Assembly (NCBI GenBank): GCA_001577025.1 | Contig: LSCF01000003.1 | Location: forward strand, 1-52,710 | Source: Fidelibacterota bacterium TCS55 | GTDB taxonomy: Bacteria > Fidelibacterota > Marinisomatia > Marinisomatales > TCS55 | Length of the DNA: 52,710 nt | Direction: 5' to 3' | Shown: in pieces, positions 19,466-31,400 of the stretch | How the letters are laid out: each line of letters opens with the position of its first letter | Numbering within the stretch: the stretch's first letter is position 1 | Program-made: the position numbers and the translations under genes | Notes under the pieces: generated by a model | The model's database searches: none | What the model was told of the DNA's origin: nothing | Seen by the model: the letters and a program-made list of their open reading frames with translations, nothing else

Positions 19466-22400
19466 ATGTTTAATAAATTATTATTAAGCATTTTATTGAT
19501 TTCTGTTGGACTGGGACAACCTGTTGTTAGCTTTGATGGATCTAATGATTATTTAAGTACCGATGACACAACCGGTACTGCTTTATACAGCGATTTTACC
19601 GTCTCTGGATGGGTATTCCCCAAAGCAGATGGAACACAACAAGTAATGAAAAATGGTACATTTGAAATTCAATACCAAGGATCCTACTATCGGTATTTTT
19701 CAATATACCCTGGTGGTTATAGCACAACATTTGGTAAAGCATCCATTAATGAGTGGCATCATATAGTAGTAACACGCAGTGGCGCCAATTTAAATATCTA
19801 CGTTAATGGTGAGCTTCACACCACATCCACATCGTTTTCTTCAGGAAACTTTACAGATGGCACCAATATTGGTCGAGACCAAGATTATGGTGAATACTTC
19901 CGTGGGTTTATGGACGAATTTGCAATATGGAATACAGCTCTTGATTTGAATGCGGTAAAAAGTTTATACAATGGCGGTACGCCAAAATCAGCCAGTGCAG
20001 TTAATTCATCTAATTTGCGTTCATACTGGGCCATGGATGATGGGAGTGGCACATCGGCGACCAATGCAATTTCAAATAGTCCAGGTTTAGTTCTTAATGG
20101 TGCGAGCTGGTCCACTTTTACCATGTCGCCGAAACCGGAGCGAATTGCTGATATTAATAGCGGAAGTACCGGTTCATATCCGCGAAATTTTAATGAATAT
20201 AATGGAAAAGTTTATTTTACCGCTAATGATGGGACCTATGGTGAAGAAATTTGGGTCTATGATCCATCGGACAGTACCACAACCCGGGTAACGGATATAG
20301 CATCAGGATCCAATTCAGGATTGACCTATAATTCAATCTTGGTCGAATATGATGGAAAATTATATTTTGAAGGTTATGAAAGCACTTATGGGGCTGAATT
20401 GTATTCATATGATGGTACAAATGTGACGCGGATTTCTGATATTTATTCGGGGACGAATTCATCATACGCAAAAATGATTACTGTGCTCAATGATACTTTA
20501 TATTTTGTGGCTACTAATAATACATATGGTTACGAATGGTACTCATATGATGGTACAAACATTGTGCGTCGTACAGACATACGTAGTGGCGGATCTGACG
20601 GTGTTTATCCTTGGAGTGGTAATGCAAAAGTGTATAATAACAAAATCTATTTTGCTGGATATGACGATACGAAAGGTGTGGAATTCTTTTCTTATGATGA
20701 AACCAATGGGGCCCAACTTGTTAGTGATCTTTACAGTGGCACCACTGGTTCCTATCCAACTAACTTTATGGTTTTTGATAGTAAATTATATTTTAATGGG
20801 GGATATAGCACCTCTTCATCTTCAGCCCCGGATGTAGGGAATGATGCTGCAGGCAGCTCTGGTTCAAGCATGAGCCACAATACCAATTTGCTAAAATTTG
20901 ACAACACAACGGTATCCGTTGTTGATATGGGATCTACCGCTCAGTATTTCACCCTTTTTGGTGAAAATGCGATTTATAAAAATAAAATGTATTTAAATGC
21001 ATTTACCGAATCTAATGGGTATGAACTTTGGTCATACGATGAAACCAATGGTGGACAAATGGTGGCCGATTCCATTTATCCCGGCTCCAATAGTTCACAT
21101 CCATATTATGGTCAGGTATTTAATGATAAACTATACTTTCGAGCTACGGATGGAAGCCAATCATGGGGTGGTAGTAATTATGAATTATGGTATTATGATA
21201 GCACCGGATTTGGTCGTGCAGGTGATATTTACCAAAGCACCAATGGTTCATATCCCCAAAATCTTTATGCCTCTAACGATGCCTTGTATTTCTCTGCTAC
21301 AGATGGTAGCACAGGCTATGAACTATATGCCATTCGGCTTAGCGATCCAAAACCCACCATCGCCAGCGTCACCTCCACCACAAGTAACGGCACCTACAAG
21401 GTGGGCGATGAGATTAATATTACGGTGAATTTTTCGGAAACGGTATCCTGGGCATGGTCCGATACATTAGAAGTAATCCTAGAAACAGGAACAACAGATC
21501 GCACGATCCGGTATGGTGGCACCAGCCCACTTACCGGTGTTACCAGTGTTTCCGGTACTTACACGGTTGGATTTGGAGATGCGAGTTCGGATCTGACTGT
21601 GAAGTCTATTACGATGGATGGGTCCATTACAGATGCATCCAGTCAAGTTATGGATAATTTTACTGTGGGATCCAACTTGTCTGCATCTTCTAATTTGGTT
21701 ATTGATGGTGTTCTACCCACAATTGCCAGTGTAAAGAGTACAAATGATAATGCCACCTATTCTGTTGGGGCCAATATCAATATTACGGTGAATTTTTCAG
21801 AAGCGGTGTCTTTATCCAGTGGCGGTTCCATGACGGTTACCCTAGAGACGGGGACTCCAGATCGTGAAGTATCGATTACTTCAATATCGAATTCAAATAC
21901 GGCTTCCGGAACCTATACAGTTCAATCGGGTGATACCAGCAGCGACTTAGATGTATCTTCTATTGCCTTATCCAGTGGTGCCACATTATCCGATGGTGCT
22001 GGGAATGCCATGTCCGTATTTACAGTTCCATCTGATAGTAGTTTGGCTGATTTCAATAATATCGTATTAAATACAACTAAACCGGGTACACCCACAAATA
22101 TTGCTGCCGAAAATCGGTATGGTGGCATTGGATTAAAATGGAACACAGAATCTAGTGCAGTGAAATATTATGTATATCGAAGCAGTGATAACAGCACATT
22201 TACAAAGTTATCAACAGAACCTACAGATACAGTATATACCGATGACTTAACGGCTGGCGATCGATATTACTACTACGTAACGGCAGTCAATTCTGCTAAC
22301 ACAGAAGGGGATTCATCTAGACATGTTTCTGGCTATGCGACGGAAATCTGGTGGGTGGATGATGTAAACGGAAGTGATTCCAATAGTGGGAAGGCTGAAT

Positions 22401-25400
22401 CAGAAGCATTTAAAACCATAGAGCAGGCCCTTAAAACCAATTCGGATTTGGCTTCTGGGGATACGATTTATGTAAACCCCAGTATCACCAGTACCAATTC
22501 AACCAAACATACAGGCTATTATGATTTTGGCAATATTTCTTCCGGAATAAACCTAAATCATAATAAGGATTTTGTCTTAAAAAGTACAGCTGGGGCTGAT
22601 AGTACCATTTTTAATGCCGAGGGGAAAAACCGTCATTTTTATTTTGATGATGGCCAAACGGAAAACACTAAAATCATAGGTATCACCTTTTTCAATGGTA
22701 AAGAAGACGGAAATTGGCCTGGCGGTGGTGCTTTGGTGATTGATGGAAGCAACACAAAAATAGCATTTGAAAACTGTGTATTTGACAGCAATCGTGTGAT
22801 AGATGACTACGCGGGCGGTGCCATTGTCATTCGGAATCAGGCGACACCTTCATTTACCGCCTGTACATTTAAAAACAATTATGTAACCGATGATAATAGC
22901 AGTAGCTATGGTGGTGCAATTAGAATTGAAAGCCCAAACTCTTTGACTGATTTACAAAATACCATCAATTTTAAACAAACTAAATTTATCAGCAACTATG
23001 TTAAAGTAAAATATTCTGCCTATGGCGGCGCAGTTTACTCCAACAGGAACACCTTATTTGAAAACTGTTTATTTGTTAATAATGGTGCCATTTCAGGTTA
23101 TGGGTCCACAAATACCAATGACTGGAATGAATCTAAGGGCGGCGCAATTGGCAGTAATGGTGGTTATGACAACACCGGTGTTATTACCGTGATTTCAAGC
23201 AGCACATTTGACCGCAATTATGTAGATGTGCAAACGAACAATGGCAATCCGAGGGGTGCGGCCATTTATTATAATTCGTGGAGCAATACACAAACAAGTA
23301 AAGTGTATGTTTATAATTCAATCATAACGGGATCATATCGCTTAAGAAATAATGCTGATTATACAGAGTCAGAGGATAATAAAATTTTCTCAACCGATAA
23401 CAGCAGTAATCGGTCCAATATCAATTATTCTGCCATTGAAGGGAGCGCGGATCAATCTTGGGCGGATGATAAAGTTTATGATATTAATCCCGTGTATAGC
23501 GATACGGCAAATATGGATTATTCCCTTAGCATAAAAAGTCCATTATTGGGACAAGGAACTACTTCATACGAGGGTTACAATGCACCAACAATTGACCTAT
23601 CTGGGGATGCGCGCCCCTCTCCATCTGGGTCCAACCCAGACATGGGTGCCTATGAAAGTACACTGAGCAGTTCAACATCGCCATTGCCCGTAGCCAATTT
23701 GACCGGGACATCCAAGACCAACAGTGTATATCTGTCTTGGTCAGCCGTAAAAGCCTCCGTAGGTAGCACATCTGATGCAGCCAATATTCGGTATCAAGTT
23801 TATCAAGGGGATTCCCAAGTGGGAACTTCTGTATCTACAAACTTTACGGTAACTGCGTTAACCAATGGCACCGCCTATACGTTTAGTGTGTCGGCCCAAG
23901 ATACCAGCAGTGGTGAACTCGGCGCCAACTCAAAAGCAATATCCGTTACACCAAAATATCGCGGCCCCAAATGGTATGTGGCCACAACGAATGGTAGTGC
24001 GCTCGGAGATACGAGTACCAATGCAGATTTGGGTGGTTTTGACAATCCAATCAACCATTTAACCTCAGCCATGGAAATTGCCGCATCTGGTGATACCATT
24101 GTAATGATGAGCGGTACCCATAGTGGTTCTAATAATAGAGGCATTAGTTTCAATTCCAATAAGCCTCTAGTGATTATGGGTGACCCCAACTATACTGCGG
24201 ACAATATCATCATGGATGCGGGGGGAAGAGATCGCCACTTTACATTTGAGAATGGAGAAGATTCAACGTATCAAATTATTGGATTAACGCTCTACAATGG
24301 CAAAGGAACCGATGACGGCGGAGGATCAGTTTCAGTAAGTAATAGTGCAAGTCCTGTATTTAAAAGAGTTATTTTTAAGGAGAATATCAACGCTTCAGAC
24401 AATTGGGAAGGGGGCGGCGCTATTCGCATTCAAGGATATTCAACGCCTTCATTCTATTATTGTACTTTTGACGGGAATGTGACCGATCGAACCAGCAGTG
24501 AAAATAACAATGAGGCATCTGGTGGTGCTGTTTTTATTGCTTACAGTTCAAATAGTGCAAATAGCCGGATTTTGTTTGACGGATGTGTTTTCAAAAATAA
24601 TATGGCTAAAAGTGATTGGAGCGCTAGTGGTGGCGCGCTGATGGTTCGTGAATCTCAAGTTGATGTGATAAACTGTTTATTTTATGGAAATACAGCTTAT
24701 TCATCGGTTGATGGGACCAATAATTACCATTCGATCGGCGGTGCAATGAATATTCTATCTCCGGGTTATTATAGTAATTCCCAAAATTCATGGGTGGGTG
24801 GTAATATAAAAATTATCAATTCTACCATCGTAAATAATCGCGTAAAAACGGGTTCCAGCAATTCAAGCAATGCCAATGTGGGCGGTGTATATTTTGATAG
24901 TTGGGGACGAAGTGAAAAAGCATGGTTTTTTAATAATATTGTTTGGGGCAACCAGGATGGAAGCGGTGGCCTTAATTACCAGATACACTTAAGCAATGAA
25001 ACTGGTTGGGTTGGACCCTATTTCAATTACAATGTGGTACAGAATAGCAGTGATATTTCTTCTTTACAAGATGATAATTCATTCGAGACAGACCCGGCCT
25101 TTTCTGACTCAACTAATGGAGACTACAGTCTCTCAAACGCTAGCCAGCTCATTGGTGCAGGTGGTTCTAGCTACGAAGGTGAAAGCGCACCTACGACAGA
25201 TATTTTAGGCTTAAGCAGACCAAATCCTTCCGGGTCAAGCCCCGATATTGGGGCTTATGAAAATAGCCTTTCTACAACACCATATCCGGCACCGGTCAAA
25301 AATCTGACCGCTGTTGGGGGTAGCCAATCGGTCACCTTATCCTGGGATGCGGTGGCAGGAGCAGACTCTGTCTACAAAGTATATCAGCATACGAGCGCCT

Positions 25401-28400
25401 TTAGTGTGGATGCAACTTATTTTAAAGACACCACTTCTTCAACTACCTATACAATCACGGGCTTAGATAATGCCACACGATATTATTTCAGAGTATCTGC
25501 GGTGAATACAAAGGGTTATGAAGGTACAGCCTCAGCCTCTGTAGATATTACACCCACATACAGTGGACCAGTTTGGTGGGTCGGTACTTCCGGTAGCGAT
25601 AACAATGAAGGTAGTAGCGGCAGTCCATTTGCATCTATATCTCATGCCATGGATCATGTTTCGGCTGGGGATACAGTCATGATTAAGCCGGGTACCTATT
25701 CTGGCTCAGGTAACCGTGAAATTGAAATATCTAGCAATAATTCTAAAGCGGACTTCAGTAAATATAAAAACCTGGTCATTACATCGGAAAAAGGTGCAGA
25801 CAGCACCATTATTGATGCCAATAATCAAGGCAGGCATTTTACCATTGTTGGGAATCAACAAAATACCATTGATTCTACACTTCAGTTTATTGGTTTAACA
25901 TTTACTGGTGGTTTATCAAATGAAGATGGTGGCTCCTTCTATATCGAGGCTAATACTTTTTGGAACAATAGTGTTCAAACCAATGTGGCGTCACAGATGC
26001 AGCCCAAATTTAAAAACTGCGTGTTTAAGGATAATGAAGCATTTAAAAATACTGATGGAGCAGCGGGTGGCGCTCTTCGTTTTAACAGTGCCGCGGCTAT
26101 ATTTGAAAACTGCGTGTTTGAAAGTAATTATTCAAATTCACGTGGTGGCGCCATTTCCTTTTCTGGCGACAATCAGGCTAGAATAGATACTACGTGGTTC
26201 AGAAATTCTACATTCAAAAATAACGGTGTTAATGATTCCGGCCAGACTCAAAACGAACCGAAGAATTCTAATGGTGGTGCGATTTCACTTGATTTTGGTA
26301 TGAGCTTAATCATTTTGAATTCCACATTTAGTAATAATGGGGTGGTAAAAAATAATAATAGTAGTCATGCTAGAGGAGGCGCTTTATCAATAGATGAGGA
26401 CTGGTCTTTAAGAGTTGCTCCACTTGTATGGGTTTATAATTCCCGCTTTACTAAAAATAATGTAACTCATAATGTTAATAATGGTGGTGGTCGTGCCCTT
26501 GGTGGCGCCATTTCTGCTGGTGCGCCAATTGTTATTGCCAATACCGTTATAGATAGCAATTCTGTTAATGGCATTAATTGCAATAATGGATGTCCTGGCG
26601 GCGGCGGGGTTTATATTCGAGTTCAAAGTCAATGGGACAATAATGGTAACGAGACTAACGGTTCCAATTATTTGATTAATAATACAATTGTTAATAATTA
26701 TGGATCCGCTTCCAGCAACAATACCGTAGAGAGCGGCGGTATATTTCTTGATCATGTAACGGAACAGATGGGAACTTGGTTTAATAACATTATATGGGGT
26801 AATCGCACCAATAACGATTCTGGGGATCGACATAACTTGAACTATATAAATAATGAAGAGTTTAAGATTTCTGTTGATTATAACAACGTAGAAGGCATTG
26901 AACAATACAGCTTTATCACGGGTGAAAATTCTTATGATTTGGACCCTGTATTCTATAGCAATACCAACTACCAGCTATCCACGGGTAGCCCCTTAATTGG
27001 TGCAGGTACAACTTCATTTGATGGTATAAATGCACCGACTGAAGATATACTGGGTAATGATAGGCCCAACCCCTCTGGTTCAAGCCCAGATTTGGGTGCC
27101 TATGAGAATGCATTGGCTGAATCGCCCTACCCTAAACAAGTGCAAAACCTCATTGCCAAAGCGGGTAGCAAAGAAGTATCATTGAGCTGGGATGCCAATA
27201 CGGAAACGGATATTGCTAAATACTTGGTATATAAATCAGAAATAAAAGGATTCACACCAACCTCAACAGATAGTGTAGATGAAACGACCTCTACATCCTA
27301 TACCGTTACCGGGCTCGAGAATGGTGTGAAATACTTTTTCAGAGTAGCTGCTGTAGATAATGACGGTTACCGCGGGACCTTTTCTAATGATGCAAACGCG
27401 ATTCCCAGATACATGGGACCAAACTGGTATGTGGCTGTAAATGGAAGCAATGAGAATGATGGAGATGAAGCCAACCCACTCAGCGATTTAAGAACAGCCA
27501 TCGATTCTGCTCAGGCTGGCCATACGGTGATCCTCCTAGCAGGAACACATGATGGACCTGACAATAGGGAGCTTAAATTAAATACAGGTAAACAGATTCG
27601 AATTGTAGGTGATCCCAATGCCAATGTGGAAGATGTCATTCTTGATGCTGAATATAACGGCAGACATTTTGATATTATGGGTAATTACGACAGTACGCTT
27701 GTTTTCAAAAACATTACATTTAAGCGAGGCAGTGGTCGTTCAGATGGCGGTAGCTGGCGTCTGGCTGGATCCATTTGGATTGAAGGTGGCTCATTTTGGG
27801 ACGATCAAACGCAGCAGCAAATTGAAGGGTATCCTGAGCCCGAATTTGTGAATTGTGTTTGGGATGACAATCATGTTGGTGGTTTTAATGAAGTAGGTGC
27901 TGGTGGTGCCATTGCGATTCGGGATGCATCGCCTACTTTTGTAGGTTGCACATTTATGAATAATGGCGCAGGTGGTAGAGGTGGCGCAGTTTATACCCAG
28001 ACATTTAATGCAGAGCATGCATCCAGTCCCCAGTTTAGATATACTTTGTTTAAGAACAACTACGCAGAAAACCAGGATGATGTTGGGTGGGGTGGCGCTG
28101 TGACGATGGAGGGCCCGGGGCTTCCAAAATTTATAGGTTGCAGGTTTGAAGGGAATATAGCACGAAGTGAAAATAATAGTGGTAGAGGCGGCGCAGTTCA
28201 AATTGAATATTGGCAGCCTGATTATGGTACCAATGTTTTGTTTTCACGATGTGTTTTTGTTGATAATGTAGCTGAAGGTAATAATGGCGATGCTTATGGT
28301 GGCGCAATCTATACCTCAGCCCCGTTTGAGATGGTCAATTCCATTGTGGTTAAAAACAGGGCTCGGGGTAATTGGGGTTCTGGTGGCGGTTTGTCCATTC

Positions 28401-31400
28401 AAATCAAGGAGCAAAATGGAACTCAAGGCCATTCACTTTTGATAAATAATACTATTGTTGATAATGAGGTGACCGACAATACAGGCAATTATGCCTATAG
28501 TGGTGGCGGGATTTCGGCAATGAATTCTTCAACTCAAGGCGGTTTATGGTTTAATAATATCATTTTTGGTAATAATTCAGAGCATGAAAATTCAATCATG
28601 GTAGACGGCAGTGCTAATATTGATATGGCCTACCTGAATGTGGACGATGAAGAAGGTAAATCATGGTTTGATGATGCAACAATGATTACGGATAAACCCA
28701 AATTTAGAAATCCAACCGCTGGAGATTATCGACTTAGCTTTACCAGCCAATTGATTGATGCAGGTGCTGCTTCTTATGGCGGTGAAAATGCACCAAGGGT
28801 GGATTATCGTAATTATTACCGCATAGGATTGCCTGATATTGGTGCTCTAGAAGCAGGAGCTAGCAAATACATTTTGGCCATGGAAGACGATATCACCGAA
28901 GATAAGGATACCACTTTTGTTAGCCTAAGCCAGGAAGTGAAGTTTACTATCACGACAGGAGACATCGATGGTAATATTGTTACAAACAGTAATGAACCGG
29001 TAAAATGGGATATCTTCCCGAATCAAAAGTATGCCCGTGTGAGCACCACTGCAGATTCTACAACCAGTGGTGGTTCAGCTACAGCAACCGTAACCGTGAC
29101 CAGCCAAACAAAAGGAAAAGGATTCCGATTTCGAGTCATTGCTGAAGTTGGCGAAGCGTATATCCGCTCCGATATGTACGTCATTGAAGAAATGGTCACT
29201 GGTGCGCCACCACCTGTCACCGATTTAACAATTTCACCCAGCGATTGGACGAATCAGCCCAACTTTACCCTAAATTGGAATTCTCCTACTTGGGAAGCAC
29301 AAAGGGAACTGATTGGTGCTGTTGTTGAAATCACGGATGGTGTGAACAAATATAATGAATATTTGAGCTTCCCATCCGGGGATACATTAACCAATTATTC
29401 CTTTACAGCACCAGAAGCAGGCCAATACACGACATATCTATGGTTAGTAGATGAACTTGGAAATGAAAATCCGGATAGTGCCAAATCTGTCACAGCTAAA
29501 TATGATAATATTGCCCCAGAGGAATTCTGGCTCCATTACCCCAGTCCAGATGTTTGGGAAAGTGACAAACCCAGGTTCCATTGGTCAGACGGTGGAGACT
29601 ACCCGTCAGGTATCGAGGAATTCCATATTTTCATTAATAAAAATCATTATGCAAAATTTAGTCCGAATGATGCGAATTATAATCAAAGCAATGAAGAGTT
29701 TTATATTGATGCACCCACATCCATCCCTGACGGTAACCACAGCTGGCATATGGAAGCATCGGATTTTGCCGGTAATATTAGATGGTCCAGCGACACAGTC
29801 CATTTTGGTGTAGATATCACTCCACCAAATATTGTCCATAATTCACCCTTAACTGTTGTGGATGAAGGTTCGACTACACCGGCCATTGATATTAATGTAT
29901 CCGATGGTGCTTCCGGTGTGAAAGAAACATTTCTCTATTATCGCCGGTCTGGCGGTGGGGGGGGCGGATTTGTGTCGGTAGATATGAGTTCCGGCTCTTA
30001 CAGCATCCCAGGTGGTGACGTGAAATCGGATGGATTAGAATACTACATTGAATCAGAAGATAATGTAGGTAATACACGTTATTGGCCTGCAGAAGGTGAA
30101 TTCCATTCGGTGAAAGTCAGGACGGAGAGTTCCGTTTCTACAGCTGCCCGTTGGCCTAGCGGCGTTCCCGGCGGCACAGACTCTACCAATTATGTATTTT
30201 TCTCCATTCCATTTGATGTGGGCAATGCCAAGAGCGCCATTACGTCTGTCTTGGATCCAGAAAATAAAGGTCCCGATGAATTTAACTATCGCCTTTATGG
30301 CTATAGCAATGGATGGCAGGAAAACCCATCCTCGGTGACCATGGGGAATGGGTACTTCCTCATCTACGATCCGGCTAAATATTCGGACAATCCACAGATG
30401 CATTTTGACTTTGGCCAGGGTACATCCACACCCACAGAGCCACCTTATGGGTTTGGCGTAACGACTGGACAATGGAAATTCTTCGGTTCCCCTTACAATT
30501 TCAATGTCTCCCTAGACAATGTTTATACTGAGGATGGCACTAATATTCGAGATGCGGGTTCTATTTATACTTGGAATAGTTCTTGGTCCAGCGCCGGTTC
30601 CTCTCTCCAGCCATGGAAAGGGTATATCTTTAAATCCGGTGGTGCCACGAAACTAAATATTGACGTAAGAGGATCCACATTCGGCAAAATGGCCAAGGCC
30701 ATGAATCCCGATGATTATCCCATGGATGCAAACGAATGGATCGTGGATATAATTGCTGTCACAGGCAATGCAAGGGATGAGCTTAATAGCGTAGGTGTCA
30801 GATCATTCGCTTCTGATGGTTATGACCCATTGGATGAGTTTGAACCCCCCGGTGTTCCTGGTGATGTGGTCCTCCGAATTGACAATAGAAACCGGCAAGA
30901 AACGCCGGACCTCTATGCCAAGGATATCCGCAAGCCCAATGAAGAAGGCCACTTTTGGGATATCCAGGTATTTGCACCGACGAATGGTCAACGGACATAC
31001 ATCACATTCGAAGGGTTAGGATATGTGCCTGAAGAATATGATGTATTCCTCATCAATAAGACCACAAAACAAGCCAAAAACTTGGAATGGGATGCCCAGT
31101 ACCGCTTTGCCAATACGGGTTCTGAAAGCTACTTAAAACAGGAACTACGACTTGTGGTGGGTACGAAGAAATTTGTTGAGGATAATAATGCAGGCGTGAG
31201 TCTCTACCCTGATGCCTTTACACTATCACAAAACTATCCAAATCCATTTAATCCTCAGACATCCATTATGATCAGCCTGGAAGAGGATGCCAATGTAGAT
31301 CTGGTCATCTATAACTTATTGGGGAAGAGATCACCCGATTGGCCCATAATGAACACCGTCCTGCCGGTTATTACAACTTCATCTGGAATGGTCGAAATGC

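Noticed and set aside
22700-28600. Repetitive GGTGG(C/T)GC blocks looked like short DNA repeats or a CRISPR array
   Set aside because: Spacing is irregular and they encode the Gly-Gly-Ala turns of beta-helix rungs in one long frame.
31316-31345. Programmed -1 frameshift in the giant exoprotein gene
   Set aside because: No X-XXY-YYZ heptamer or downstream structure is visible, and one inserted G restores the expected protein; a deletion or base-call error is simpler.
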